DNA of 64,000 nt from assembly GCF_030160395.1 (NCBI RefSeq), contig NZ_BSOG01000002.1, positions 635,280 to 699,279 of the forward strand, read 5' to 3'. Shown one piece after another: positions 55,014 through 63,535 of the stretch; position 1 is the stretch's first letter; the number at the start of each line of letters is the position of its first letter. Both the position numbers and the translations under genes were made by a program. Below the pieces are notes generated by a model, which was not told the DNA's origin, searched no databases, and was given only the letters and a program-made list of their open reading frames with translations. The stretch is from Chitinimonas prasina. Lineage in GTDB: Bacteria > Pseudomonadota > Gammaproteobacteria > Burkholderiales > Chitinimonadaceae.

Positions 55014-55496
55014 ATGTCGAATACCTTCATCGCAGTCCCCGCAACACCAGCAACACCCGGCACTGGTAGCGACCTGATCGCAGCCACCGGCTTTTTCCCA
55101 AGCATCAGCTTGGCCAAGGCGCGGCAGGCCGTGCGTATGGATGGCACGGTCACCGACGAACGATTGCGCAACGCCATCATAGAGGCCAAAGCCACCGTTA
55201 TCAGCGACCTAGCCACCTGGGCAGATGCGCAAAAGTCGCTTGGCTTTGCCACCCTGGGCGACATACCCGCCACCCACATTGATGGTGAAAGCATCCATGT
55301 CCACCGCTACCGCACGGCGGTCTATGGCCTGGCCGGCGCATCGCTATCCGAACGCTACCGCAGCACCGACCAGACCAAGTCCGGCCACGAAAAAGCAGAC
55401 AGCATGGAACCCACCATCGACGATCTGCGCCGCGATGCGCGCTGGGCGATACGCGACATCCTGAGCGTATCCCGTACCACGGTAGAGCTGATCTGA
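55014..55496 (+). CDS. Head completion protein (P2 gpL-like)
   Basis: A 160-residue protein. It has the gpL hallmarks FFPSISLAKARQAVRMDGTVTDERLRNAI and LSERYRSTDQTKSGHEKADSMEPTIDDLRRDARWAIRDI. It closes the head after packaging. It follows a 102-base gap after gpM and overlaps gpX (TGATG). The upstream in-frame ATG at 54945 is rejected because the homology starts later. Confidence 0.92.
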   Translation: MSNTFIAVPATPATPGTGSDLIAATGFFPSISLAKARQAVRMDGTVTDERLRNAIIEAKATVISDLATWADAQKSLGFATLGDIPATHIDGESIHVHRYRTAVYGLAGASLSERYRSTDQTKSGHEKADSMEPTIDDLRRDARWAIRDILSVSRTTVELI

Positions 55497-55699
55497 TGCG
55501 CGTCATCGCCCACGAAGGCGACACCATCGACGCCATCTGCCACCGCCACTACGGCCAGACCACCGCCATGGTGGAAGCCGTGCTCAACGCCAACCCCGAC
55601 CTTGCCCGACTCGGCGCCATCCTGCCGCACGGCACCCCGGTCTATCTGCCGCCCTTGGTCGCAGCCCCCACCCAAAACCTCATTCAACTATGGGATTAA
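55496..55699 (+). CDS. Tail protein X (P2 gpX-like, LysM-like)
   Basis: A 67-residue protein, the same length as P2 gpX. It has a small LysM-like fold: VIAHEGDTIDAICHRHYGQTTAMVEAVLNANPDLA, then PHGTPVYLPPL. It is needed for tail assembly. It is coupled to gpL. Confidence 0.94.
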   Translation: MRVIAHEGDTIDAICHRHYGQTTAMVEAVLNANPDLARLGAILPHGTPVYLPPLVAAPTQNLIQLWD

Positions 55700-55701
55700 A
55701 C

Positions 55702-56094
55702 ATGGCCGAACCTGTTACCGCCGCTACCACTGGGAGTCTGGCCCCGCTCGGCCTGACCGGCGCCATTGTCATCAGCCTGTTCCCCGGCATCGACCCCGGC
55801 GCCGTCATGGGCGCGTTTGCTGGTGCCGTGGTGTTTGTCCTGAGCGCCAGGGATTTCACCGCCCTGGCCAAGCTCGGCTATTTCATCGTGGCCTTCATCG
55901 TCGGCCTGGCCGCCGCCCCCACCGTAACCAGCGTACTGTCCTGGCTGCTGCCGGCTCGCGTCACCATCAACCCCAGCATAGGCGCCGTCATCGCCGCCGC
56001 AGTGTCGGTCAAGCTGCTGCAATGGTTGATCGCCCAGGCTGACAACCCTATGGCGCTGGTAGCCAAGCTGCGCAAGAAGGGCGGCCAGGAATGA
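55702..56094 (+). CDS. Phage holin-like membrane protein
   Basis: A 130-residue protein with three to four hydrophobic segments (LTGAIVISLFPG, VMGAFAGAVVFVLS, GYFIVAFIVGLAAAPT, IGAVIAAAVSVKLLQWL) and a basic tail. It lies at the lysis position of P2-like phages (after X, before the endolysin), so a holin role is likely. GGGA before ATG 55702 is used; the ATG at 55690 is an alternative. Confidence 0.8.
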   Translation: MAEPVTAATTGSLAPLGLTGAIVISLFPGIDPGAVMGAFAGAVVFVLSARDFTALAKLGYFIVAFIVGLAAAPTVTSVLSWLLPARVTINPSIGAVIAAAVSVKLLQWLIAQADNPMALVAKLRKKGGQE

Positions 56095-56417
56095 ACCTGC
56101 TCGCCATCCTCAATGCCATCGTCTGTGCCGCCATCACCCTGCGCCTGCTGGCCTACCGCCGCCATGGTAGCCAGCACCGCCCCCGCGCCGCTTGGCTGGC
56201 CTACCTGCTGATCGTGGCCACGGCATCGGTGCCACTGCGGGTATTGCTGGGTGTACCGGTATCGGCAGACCTCACCACCGTCGCACTCAACCTCGTACTG
56301 GCCGCCGCCGTGTTTGCCGTGCGCGGCAACGTGTCGGATCTATTTCGCCGCCCAGGCTGGCGATTGATTACCGACAAAGACCACCCCATCGCCCACTTTG
56401 TAAGGAAGCCCCAATGA
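56091..56417 (+). CDS. Second holin-like protein (3TM type)
   Basis: A 108-residue protein with three membrane spans (LLAILNAIVCAAITLRLLA, AAWLAYLLIVATASVPLRVLLG, LNLVLAAAVFAVRGNV) and a short hydrophilic end. It matches the putative 3TM phage holin pattern. It overlaps both neighbours by four bases. The two proteins may form a holin/antiholin pair. Confidence 0.8.
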   Translation: MNLLAILNAIVCAAITLRLLAYRRHGSQHRPRAAWLAYLLIVATASVPLRVLLGVPVSADLTTVALNLVLAAAVFAVRGNVSDLFRRPGWRLITDKDHPIAHFVRKPQ

Positions 56418-57232
56418 AAACGCTCATTCTCAAAGCCGGCGCCACCGGCCTGGACGTAGTCGAACTGCAAGAGCTGCTCAACCAGCAAGGCTTCAAGGTA
56501 GTGGTGGATGGCCTGTACGACGACACCACCGCCGAAGCCGTGCGCAAGGCCCAGGCTAGCTACGGGCTGGTGGTCGATGGCCAAGCCGGCGCCAAGACCT
56601 TGCACGCCCTACGCAATGGCGGTGAAGACCCGCGACACCTGCAAGAAGCCGACCTGATTGCCGCCGCCAAGCGCCTGGGCGTACCGCTGGCCGCCATCAA
56701 AGCCGTGAACCAGGTCGAAACCACCGGCCCCGGCTTCCTGCCCAGCGGGCGCCCGGTGCTGCTGTTCGAGCGGCATGTCATGTACCGTCAGTTGGCCGCA
56801 GCCGGCCAGGATGCTGCCGCCGCAGCCCAGCGCTACCCGCAGGTGGTCAGCACTGCGCGCGGGGGCTATGCCGGTGGCACCATCGAATGGCACCGATTCC
56901 AGACCGCCACCCAGATAGACCCCGCCTGCGCTATCGAGTCGGCTAGCTGGGGCATGTTCCAAATCATGGGTTACCACTGGAAAGCGCTGGGCTACGCAAG
57001 CGCCGCCGAATTCCTCGCCTGCATGCAGCAGAGCGAAGGCCAGCAGCTCGAAGCCTTTGTGCGCTTCATCGAGAACGACCCCACGCTGCTGAAAGCCCTC
57101 AAGGGCCGCAAGTGGGCCGAATTCGCCCGCCGCTATAACGGCCCGGCCTACGAAGAAAACCACTATGACATCAAGCTGGAGCGTGCTTTTGATCGTTTCA
57201 GCGCCGGTGAGAAAGCAGCGGTGCCCGCATGA
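56414..57232 (+). CDS. Endolysin: peptidoglycan-binding plus N-acetylmuramidase (DUF3380) domain
   Basis: A 272-residue protein. Residues 1-70 form a PG_binding_1 domain (GLDVVELQELLNQQGFKVVVDGLYDDTTAEAVRKAQ). From residue 85 the muramidase domain follows: AAIKAVNQVETTGPGFLPSGRPVLLFERHVMY (catalytic Glu region), ASWGMFQIMGYHWKALGY and FARRYNGPAYEENHYD. There is no signal peptide, so release depends on the holin. Confidence 0.94.
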   Translation: MKTLILKAGATGLDVVELQELLNQQGFKVVVDGLYDDTTAEAVRKAQASYGLVVDGQAGAKTLHALRNGGEDPRHLQEADLIAAAKRLGVPLAAIKAVNQVETTGPGFLPSGRPVLLFERHVMYRQLAAAGQDAAAAAQRYPQVVSTARGGYAGGTIEWHRFQTATQIDPACAIESASWGMFQIMGYHWKALGYASAAEFLACMQQSEGQQLEAFVRFIENDPTLLKALKGRKWAEFARRYNGPAYEENHYDIKLERAFDRFSAGEKAAVPA

Positions 57233-57687
57233 TTCGCGCCCTGATTGTCGCCCTTGCCGTGTCGCTGGCCGGCAATGTGGGGCTGGGCTGGTACAGCCAG
57301 GTATCCACCCGCAATGCCGAACTGGCCCTAGCCAACGCCAAGGCCGACCAACGCGAGGCCGTCATCCAGCAGCAGGGCGACCAGATCAACACCCTGCAAG
57401 CCATCAATCAACGGCACGACGCCCTGCAGGCCGAGGTCCACCAGGTGGTGGCCAGCCTGGGCGACCTCGCCACCCGCAATGTCCAACGCTATGAAAGGCT
57501 AGAACGTGAAAACCAAGCGCTACGCACCTGGGGCGATACTCTCCTGCCTGCTGATCTTGTCCGGCTGCGCCAGCGCCCCGCCTTCGATACCGCCGCCGCT
57601 TATCGTCAATGGCTGTCCGACACCGACCAGATGTTTGCTACCACCAGCCAGCCCCCAGACGAACCGGGACTTGAAACGCGACCTTGA
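57229..57687 (+). CDS. Inner-membrane spanin (Rz/LysB-like)
   Basis: A 152-residue protein with one N-terminal membrane span (ALIVALAVSLAGNVGLGWY) and a long periplasmic coiled-coil region (ELALANAKADQREAVIQQQGDQINTL...). This is the Rz layout. An outer-membrane partner is nested inside the same DNA in another frame. It overlaps the endolysin stop (ATGA). Confidence 0.88.
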   Translation: MIRALIVALAVSLAGNVGLGWYSQVSTRNAELALANAKADQREAVIQQQGDQINTLQAINQRHDALQAEVHQVVASLGDLATRNVQRYERLERENQALRTWGDTLLPADLVRLRQRPAFDTAAAYRQWLSDTDQMFATTSQPPDEPGLETRP

Positions 57688-57787
57688 TGCCGCAGAAGTC
57701 GCCTGGGCGGTCTGTGCCGCCAAGGTGGATATGGTCATAGCCTGCCAACACAAGATGCCCCATGTACAAACCCCAGTCACTCCGTGA
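57506..57787 (+). CDS. Outer-membrane spanin lipoprotein (Rz1/LysC-like), nested in Rz
   Basis: A protein of up to 93 residues with a GTG start at 57506, inside the Rz gene in a different frame. The lipobox LILSGC lies after a hydrophobic stretch, then a Pro-rich segment (SAPPSIPPPLI) typical of Rz1. It runs past the Rz stop into gpR. Nested Rz1 genes are standard in P2-like and lambdoid phages. Confidence 0.85.
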   Translation: MKTKRYAPGAILSCLLILSGCASAPPSIPPPLIVNGCPTPTRCLLPPASPQTNRDLKRDLDAAEVAWAVCAAKVDMVIACQHKMPHVQTPVTP

Positions 57788-58217
57788 CCACCTGAGCGCC
57801 ATGGTGCCCGGCTTGAACACCAACCCCGACAAGCTGCTGCTGTTTGTCGAAAGTGGCAAGCTGCGCACCACTGGCGCCGGCTCGCTCTCCTTCCAGTATC
57901 ACTACACCCTCAACGTGGTACTGCTGGACTTCGCTGCCCACGCCGATACCGTGTTTGTGCCCATACTCATGTGGCTGCGCGAGCATCAGCTCGACCTGCT
58001 GTTGAATCACGACAAGCAGTCAGACGGCTTCCAGTTCGAGGCCGAACTACTCAACCACGAAACCGCCGACCTCTCGATCAAACTGGCGCTTACCGAGCGC
58101 GTCATCGTGAAAGAAGCCAAAGGCGGCCTCGATGTGCGCCACGCCCAGGAACCCAAACTGGCCCACCACGACAAGCGTCCATGGGAGCTGTTCATCCGTA
58201 CCGACAAGGTCGCCTGA
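57762..58217 (+). CDS. Tail completion protein (P2 gpR-like)
   Basis: A 151-residue protein (P2 gpR 155). Hallmarks are KPQSLRDHLSAMVPGLNTNPDKLLLFVESG and LSFQYHYTLNVVLLDFAAHAD, with the ending RPWELFIRTDKVA. It finishes the tail with gpS. It overlaps the Rz1 gene by 26 bases and gpS by one (TGATG). Confidence 0.93.
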   Translation: MYKPQSLRDHLSAMVPGLNTNPDKLLLFVESGKLRTTGAGSLSFQYHYTLNVVLLDFAAHADTVFVPILMWLREHQLDLLLNHDKQSDGFQFEAELLNHETADLSIKLALTERVIVKEAKGGLDVRHAQEPKLAHHDKRPWELFIRTDKVA

Positions 58218-58669
58218 TGGCCGAGCTGACCGAACTCACCGCGTGGTGTGATGGCCTGTTGGCCAGCCTGGAAAGCAGCCAGCGCCGCCAGCTCGCTCGG
58301 CAGATCGCCCAGGAACTGCGTACCGCCAACGCCAAGCGCATCGCCGGCCAGGTCACACCAGACGGCGAAGCCTTCGAGCCTCGCAAGGTCACTCCCAAGT
58401 TTCGCAAGCAGGGCCACATCCGGCGAGGGCTATTCAGCAAGTTGCGCACTGCACGGTTCTTCAAAGCCGAAGCCGGCCCGGATGGCGCGACGGTCGGCTT
58501 TGGTGGCCGAGTCGGGCGCATTGCCCGTGTCCATCACTACGGCCTGCGCGATAGGGTTAGGCCAGGCGGCCCCGAACACCAGTACACCGCCCGCCCGCTG
58601 CTGGGTGTTACAGACGAAGACATCGAGTCCATCAAAGCGCTCGTATTGGCCAGCTTGATCAGGATGTAA
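58217..58669 (+). CDS. Virion morphogenesis/tail completion protein (P2 gpS-like)
   Basis: A 150-residue protein, equal in length to P2 gpS. Seen are LTAWCDGLLASLESSQRRQLARQIAQELR, IAGQVTPDGEAFEPRK and the ending YTARPLLGVTDEDIESI. It completes tail assembly together with gpR. An in-frame upstream extension is a shadow of gpR. Confidence 0.93.
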   Translation: MAELTELTAWCDGLLASLESSQRRQLARQIAQELRTANAKRIAGQVTPDGEAFEPRKVTPKFRKQGHIRRGLFSKLRTARFFKAEAGPDGATVGFGGRVGRIARVHHYGLRDRVRPGGPEHQYTARPLLGVTDEDIESIKALVLASLIRM

Positions 58670-58704
58670 ACAGGCAGCTGCCTCAACTTCTGGTCAGGTA
58701 CAGA

Positions 58705-58717
58705 ACCCTTAAAGGGT
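58705..58717. repeat. Short palindrome in the S-moron gap
   Basis: ACCCTTAAAGGGT, a 13-base inverted repeat, lies in the 178-bp gap between gpS and the first moron gene. It could be an operator or part of a weak terminator. The gap should also hold the moron promoter, but no strong -35/-10 pair is clear. Confidence 0.4.
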
Positions 58718-58847
58718 ATCGCTGGTATGCACTGCTTGGTAACCATAGAATCCGCGCCAGCCGTTATCCGGCACCGTATTGGTACGAGTTTGCCAGTGCG
58801 AGTACGTGATAGTTAAAGAACTAGAAACCAATAGAGCGAGGAAGAAT

Positions 58848-59363
58848 ATGTCTTTGAAAAACAAGGTAAAACAAGTAGTCCTGAGTACAGTGATGGCGAC
58901 GTTTTGCATGCCATTCCAATATGCTCACGCGACAGAAACCATAGTAGTGATTGGCAAGCGCCCGGGTGGCCCCTCTGTCGATGATCTGCGCGATGCGGTA
59001 GACCGGGAAGAGGCGCTGAGGTATGGCGAATGGCTGGAGTCGCAGATGCAGCCCATCGATGTGGTTGCAGTAGAGATTACGTCACTGGATACGCGCTGCC
59101 ATCCTGACGGAACTCAAGCAGTCTCGACAGACGGCAGCTTTGAACGATACCAAGCAGCACATGATACATTTACCTCAACTCTCCACGCGCTGCGCTCTTC
59201 CGCCAGTAACCTCAACGGGAAGGAGATTACAATTATTTTTGCCGACGGCGGTCGCGAAAAATATAAGGTGAATGCATTCAGCACGGGACTACTGACCCCA
59301 GTCAAAGACTCAATAGTCGTCGGTAGTGGAAAAGCTGAGCCAGGTTGTGGGAAAAAGGGCTAA
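58848..59363 (+). CDS. Exported moron protein 1 (unknown)
   Basis: A 171-residue protein with a signal peptide (KNKVKQVVLSTVMATFCMPFQYAHA, cut near ATE). The mature part is acidic, with VVIGKRPGGPSVDDLRDAVDREEALRYG near its start and two Cys (DTRCHPDG and the PGCGKKG end). GAGGA precedes the ATG. It lies between gpS and gpV, where P2-like phages carry lysogenic-conversion genes. Lower GC than the phage core. Function unknown. Confidence 0.75.
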   Translation: MSLKNKVKQVVLSTVMATFCMPFQYAHATETIVVIGKRPGGPSVDDLRDAVDREEALRYGEWLESQMQPIDVVAVEITSLDTRCHPDGTQAVSTDGSFERYQAAHDTFTSTLHALRSSASNLNGKEITIIFADGGREKYKVNAFSTGLLTPVKDSIVVGSGKAEPGCGKKG

Positions 59364-60292
59364 TGAAGAAATTTGCACTCGTTTTGCTGATTGTGTTCGT
59401 CGTAGCGTTCGCCTTCGTGTCGTTGCCGAATCAGCCTGAAAGCGCCCCAGTTGCAGAGAAGGTGCAGGCGACTGCTGCTGCTCAAGCAGAAGCATCGGGA
59501 AGTGGTCTATTCAGTCAACGTACTGTAGATGGCGGCAACGTCAAACCTCTCGACTCAAAGGCCTCAAGTGAATCGCTGACAGGGAGTCTCCGAGATGCAC
59601 AGAGCTACAGACAGTTCATTCTGTCTGCAGCACAGCACCCGGAACGAGGTGGTATTGCCTATGCCAAATCGATTAGCACAACATGCTTGGTAATCCAAAA
59701 GTCGCAAATCCTCCCGCGAACCAATGATACGGGTGCTCCTGCAACAGCTGTCAGTCTTGCTGCAGCCTTGTTGAAGTCACGATGCGATATCACTCGCTCG
59801 GAATATGACGCTTTGCGTAAGTCACAGGCATTTGTCGACGGCAGCAAGAAGGACCCTTTGCTTGCCCTTCTGGATGCGCTGGACAAGGCTAAGGGGCAAG
59901 ATAAAGCATTGCTCGTCAGCAAAGCATTAGAAAGCGCCGATCCCATTGTTCTGAGTTCCAACATGCTTGCCTGGCGCAAAGGTACCGGTAGTTCCGATCT
60001 ACCGGACGGTTACTTCAATGGTAAATGGCACACTTATGAGGAAACCGAGGCTAGCGGTGTAGAGGATGCCTTTAGATTGGCCAGGTGTGATCTTGGATGG
60101 GACTGCGGCCCGAACAACCCCATGACTTTGGGTGAGTGTGCCTTGGCAGGCGTTTGTCAGGACTCACTTGAGAAGACGCTCTTGTCGGTGCAAGTACCAG
60201 GTCGAGATTGGGCCAAAACGCAGGTGCTAAGACGACAGATCGTGGAGGCTGTTCGCACCAAGAATGTAGGCTTCTTTGTGCCCACCAGCTAA
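59363..60292 (+). CDS. Exported or membrane-anchored moron protein 2 (unknown)
   Basis: A 309-residue protein with an N-terminal hydrophobic segment (KFALVLLIVFVVAFAFVSLP) that is either a signal or an anchor, then an Ala/Ser-rich linker. The main domain is alpha-helical, with several Cys (TTCLVIQ, SRCDITRSEYDAL, ARCDLGWDCGPNN, GECALAGVCQD) that may form disulfides in the periplasm. It overlaps the previous stop (TAATG). No family recognised. It may alter the cell envelope of the lysogen. Confidence 0.75.
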   Translation: MKKFALVLLIVFVVAFAFVSLPNQPESAPVAEKVQATAAAQAEASGSGLFSQRTVDGGNVKPLDSKASSESLTGSLRDAQSYRQFILSAAQHPERGGIAYAKSISTTCLVIQKSQILPRTNDTGAPATAVSLAAALLKSRCDITRSEYDALRKSQAFVDGSKKDPLLALLDALDKAKGQDKALLVSKALESADPIVLSSNMLAWRKGTGSSDLPDGYFNGKWHTYEETEASGVEDAFRLARCDLGWDCGPNNPMTLGECALAGVCQDSLEKTLLSVQVPGRDWAKTQVLRRQIVEAVRTKNVGFFVPTS

Positions 60293-60330
60293 GGTAGCAG
60301 TACAGTCTGTCGAACTACTAGTTATGCAAT

Positions 60331-60351
60331 CAGCCCCGCTATGCGGGGCTG
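60331..60351 (+). terminator. Terminator of the moron operon
   Basis: CAGCCCCGC and GCGGGGCTG form a 9-bp stem with loop TAT, followed by TTTGCATT. It is 38 bases beyond the stop of the second moron gene. Confidence 0.75.
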
Positions 60352-60450
60352 TTTGCATTGTCGACTAGGACACATCAAGCAGGACTGTGCCCTCCACTGG
60401 CACAACCACCACAGCATGACGCCCCCACACCTGCGCGGCATCCTGCCCGC

Positions 60451-61125
60451 ATGGACCCCACCGCCGAACTCGCCCGCCGCCTCGAATCCCTGATTCGCAC
60501 CGGCACCATACAAGCCGTTGACCACCCGGCCCGCCGCTGCCGTGTGCAGACAGGCCAGCTGCTCACCGACTGGTTACCCTGGCTGGAGGACCGCGCGGGC
60601 GACACCGGCACCTGGAACCCGCCCACTGTGGGCGAACAGGTCGTGCTGCTATGCCCCAGCGGCGACCCCGCTACCGGCATTGTCCTGCTCGGCCTCCCCA
60701 GCGACGCCAAGCCCACGCCCGACAGCAGCCCCGATACCCATGTCACCGTCTACCCGGACGGCGCCCGCATCTGCTACGACCACGCCTTGGGCGCGCTCAC
60801 CGCCACCGGCATCAAGACCGCCCTCGTGGATGCCGCCGACAGCATCGCCGCCAAGGCCGGCAAGACCATCACCGCCCAGGCCGGCACGCTGGTCACCATC
60901 GACGCCCCCAATACAGTCGTCACCGGCAACCTGCTGGTACAGAAAACCCTGACCTACATGGGCGGCATGGCCGGCTTTGGCTCGGCCCAAGGTACAGGCG
61001 GCCCCGCCGCCGTCATCCACGGCCCGGTACAGGTGCGCGGCAATGTCCTGATCGAGGGCAACCTCGACGCCAGCGGCAGCGTCATGGATGCGGGCGGCAA
61101 CAGCAACCACCACAGCCACCCATGA
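60451..61125 (+). CDS. Baseplate assembly protein/spike (P2 gpV-like)
   Basis: A 224-residue protein. The N-terminal OB-like domain is seen in GTIQAVDHPARRCRVQTGQLLTDWLPWLEDRAGDTGTWNPPTVGEQVVLLCPSGDP. The C-terminal beta-helix spike ends MDAGGNSNHHSHP, the His-rich tip that binds iron in P2 gpV. It pierces the outer membrane during infection. The ATG at 60451 is preferred over the upstream one, since homology begins there. Confidence 0.94.
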   Translation: MDPTAELARRLESLIRTGTIQAVDHPARRCRVQTGQLLTDWLPWLEDRAGDTGTWNPPTVGEQVVLLCPSGDPATGIVLLGLPSDAKPTPDSSPDTHVTVYPDGARICYDHALGALTATGIKTALVDAADSIAAKAGKTITAQAGTLVTIDAPNTVVTGNLLVQKTLTYMGGMAGFGSAQGTGGPAAVIHGPVQVRGNVLIEGNLDASGSVMDAGGNSNHHSHP

Positions 61126-61487
61126 GCTACCACGGCATGAACGCCCATACGGGCCAACCCATCAGCGGCATAGACCATCTGCGCCAATCCATCGCCGACA
61201 TCCTCACCACACCCTTGGGGAGTCGCATCGAGCGCCGCGAGTACGGCTCGCTACTGCCCTTCCTGATCGATAGCCCGATGAACGCCGCAGGCCGTATGCG
61301 CGTCATCGCAGCCGCCGCCATGCCACTGCTGCGCGATGAACCCCGGCTCAAGCTCAGCCGTATCACCACCATAGCCACGCCCGACGCCCCTGCCAGCCTC
61401 ACGCTGGAAATCAGCGGCAACTATGTGGACGGCACTGGCCGCCAACAGCCCATCACCACCGCCGTCGAGATAGGCAGACCGCAATGA
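61122..61487 (+). CDS. Baseplate wedge protein (P2 gpW-like)
   Basis: A 121-residue protein of the gp25-like family: GMNAHTGQPISGIDHLRQSIADILTTPLGSRIERREYGS. It initiates baseplate wedges. It overlaps gpV and gpJ by four bases on each side. Confidence 0.94.
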   Translation: MSYHGMNAHTGQPISGIDHLRQSIADILTTPLGSRIERREYGSLLPFLIDSPMNAAGRMRVIAAAAMPLLRDEPRLKLSRITTIATPDAPASLTLEISGNYVDGTGRQQPITTAVEIGRPQ

Positions 61488-62374
61488 CCACCATCGCCCT
61501 CGCCGACCTCCCGCCGCCCGAGCTGATCGAAGCGCTCGACTACGAAACCATCCACGCCCGCAAAGTGGCGCGGTTCAAGGAGCTGTATCCCGCCTTCACC
61601 GCCGCGCTCGAATCCGAACCCGTGGTCAAGCTGCTGCAGCTCGCCGCCTACGACGAACTCAACCTGCGCGCCCGCATCAACGATGCCGCCCGCGCCGTAC
61701 TGCTGCCGTTCGCCCGCCGCAGCGATCTGGATGCCCTGGCCACGCTGCAAGGCGTAGCACGCCGCGTGCTGGTGCCTGCTAACCCTGACACCTACCCGCC
61801 GACAGACGCTGTCTATGAGAGCGACGACAGCCTGCGCCAGCGCGCCCAGATGGCGCCCGAGGGTTTCACCGTCGCCGGCAGTATCGGCAGCTACCGTTTC
61901 CACGCCCTGGATTCAGATCCGCGCGTGCTCGATGTCGCGGTGGATACACCCACCCCAGGCCAGGTGCGCGTCACCGTGCTATCGAGCGCAGGCAACGGTA
62001 CGCCCACTGGCGAGATGCTGCAGACCGTTCAAGCCTACCTAAGCGCTGACGAACGCCGCCCGCTGACCGATGTGGTTACAACCAGCGCACCCACGCTGCA
62101 GCCCTACACCGTGCAAGCCACCCTGCACCGTAAGCCAGGCCCGGAAGGCGACCGCGCCGAAGCCGCCGCCCGCCAGGCGCTGGCCAACTACCAGGCCGAC
62201 CGGCGCCGGCTGGGCTGCGATGTCTCGCTATCCGGCCTCTACGCCGCGCTCCATCAGCCCGGTATGGTGCGCGTCACCATCGAGCAACCCACCGCCGATG
62301 TGCTGTGCGCCCCCACCGAGCTGGCCCACTGCCAGGTCGTCACCCTCGCTATCGTGGTTAGCAATGAGCGCTAG
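61484..62374 (+). CDS. Baseplate protein (P2 gpJ-like)
   Basis: A 296-residue protein (P2 gpJ 302). It matches the Baseplate_J family: TIHARKVARFKELYPAFTAALESEPVVKLLQLAAYDELNLRARINDAARAV, LRQRAQMAPEGFTVAGSIGSYRFHAL and LGCDVSLSGLYAALHQPGMVRV. It builds the baseplate rim. Confidence 0.94.
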   Translation: MTTIALADLPPPELIEALDYETIHARKVARFKELYPAFTAALESEPVVKLLQLAAYDELNLRARINDAARAVLLPFARRSDLDALATLQGVARRVLVPANPDTYPPTDAVYESDDSLRQRAQMAPEGFTVAGSIGSYRFHALDSDPRVLDVAVDTPTPGQVRVTVLSSAGNGTPTGEMLQTVQAYLSADERRPLTDVVTTSAPTLQPYTVQATLHRKPGPEGDRAEAAARQALANYQADRRRLGCDVSLSGLYAALHQPGMVRVTIEQPTADVLCAPTELAHCQVVTLAIVVSNER

Positions 62375-62975
62375 GCTACTCCCGCCCAATAGCACGCCCC
62401 TGGAACGCGCACTGGCCAACGTCCTGCCCAGCGGGCTAGACCCCGAAGGCCTGCGCAAGCTGTGGAACGCCGACGCCTGCCCCGCAGCCTTTCTGCCCTT
62501 CCTCGCCTGGGCCATGTCGGTCGATGGTTGGGACGCTGCAACCACCGAAGCCCAGCAGCGCGCCCTGATACGCGGCAGCGCCGCCCTGCACCGCCGCAAA
62601 GGCACGGTATGGGCCATCAGGCACGTGTTCGAGCTGCTGGATATTGACGCCACCTTGGCCGAATGGCCCGCCTACCAAGGCGAGCCCTACACCTTCCGCG
62701 TGCGTATCGAGGTCACCGACCGAGGCATCGACCCCGCCCGGCTCGCCGCCCTGCATCGTCTGATCGCCGAATACAAATCCGCACGCTCCCACCTGGATCG
62801 ACTCGACGTCGAGCTTGTGACCAGGGCGCCGATGAATACGGCAGGCCATGCCGCCATCCGGCCCACGTGCATCGCTTACCCCCAAGTCCTGCCCATCAAC
62901 AGCATGGCGCCCACCCACACAGGCGCAGCTGCTTTCACGCGCCCGCAGATTTGCGTATTACCCAAGGAAACCTGA
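62364..62975 (+). CDS. Tail protein I (P2 gpI-like)
   Basis: A 203-residue protein. Hallmarks: LLPPNSTPLERALANVLPSG, CPAAFLPFLAWAMSVDGWDA and HRRKGTVWAIRHVFELLDID. It links baseplate and fibre. It overlaps gpJ by 11 bases and the fibre gene by one (TGATG). Confidence 0.93.
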   Translation: MSARLLPPNSTPLERALANVLPSGLDPEGLRKLWNADACPAAFLPFLAWAMSVDGWDAATTEAQQRALIRGSAALHRRKGTVWAIRHVFELLDIDATLAEWPAYQGEPYTFRVRIEVTDRGIDPARLAALHRLIAEYKSARSHLDRLDVELVTRAPMNTAGHAAIRPTCIAYPQVLPINSMAPTHTGAAAFTRPQICVLPKET

Positions 62976-63526
62976 TGGCCAACTACTACACCCTTGTTAC
63001 CCAGGCCGGCCATATCCTGCTGGCGCAAGCGCTGGCCAACCGGCAACCACTGGTCATCGCCAGCATCGCAGCCGGCACCGGCCAGAATGAGGCCGAGTAT
63101 GACCCCAGCGCCACCCAAACCGCGCTCGCCAACGAAGTCTGGCGGGGCACCCCTAACACTGTTGCCCAGGATGCCGCTAACCCAACCTGGATCTGTGTGG
63201 CTGGCGAGATACCCACACAAGTGGGCGGCTACACCGTGCGCGAGCTGGGCCTGTTCGCCCCGGATGGCACTCTGATTGCCATCGGTAAAACGCCCCCCTG
63301 CACCAAGCCACTCCCGACCGATGGCGCCGCCTTCCCGCTACCGGTCAAGTTCGTGTTCTGCGTCACCGACCGCGCCGCCGTCTCGCTGGTTGTCTCAAGC
63401 AGCACCTACGCGACCGAGGAATTCTCAACCGGCATCGTGGCTGCGCATGCCGCAGCCGGCGACCCTCATCCCCACTACCTGCGCCGCAATGAGCGCGCCC
63501 GCATCCATTTCCTGACTCAGCGTTAA
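62975..63526 (+). CDS. Short tail fibre/collar protein (N-terminal part of gpH only)
   Basis: A 183-residue protein with the tail-collar fibre N-terminus: YTLVTQAGHILLAQALANRQPLVIASIAAGTG, GYTVRELGLFAPDGTLIAIGKTP. P2 gpH is about 669 residues, so the shaft and receptor-binding parts are missing. It ends HPHYLRRNERARIHFLTQR after a normal stop. Either the fibre is split over following genes or this is a short adaptor. Confidence 0.85.
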   Translation: MANYYTLVTQAGHILLAQALANRQPLVIASIAAGTGQNEAEYDPSATQTALANEVWRGTPNTVAQDAANPTWICVAGEIPTQVGGYTVRELGLFAPDGTLIAIGKTPPCTKPLPTDGAAFPLPVKFVFCVTDRAAVSLVVSSSTYATEEFSTGIVAAHAAAGDPHPHYLRRNERARIHFLTQR

Positions 63527-63535
63527 AGGACAGCC

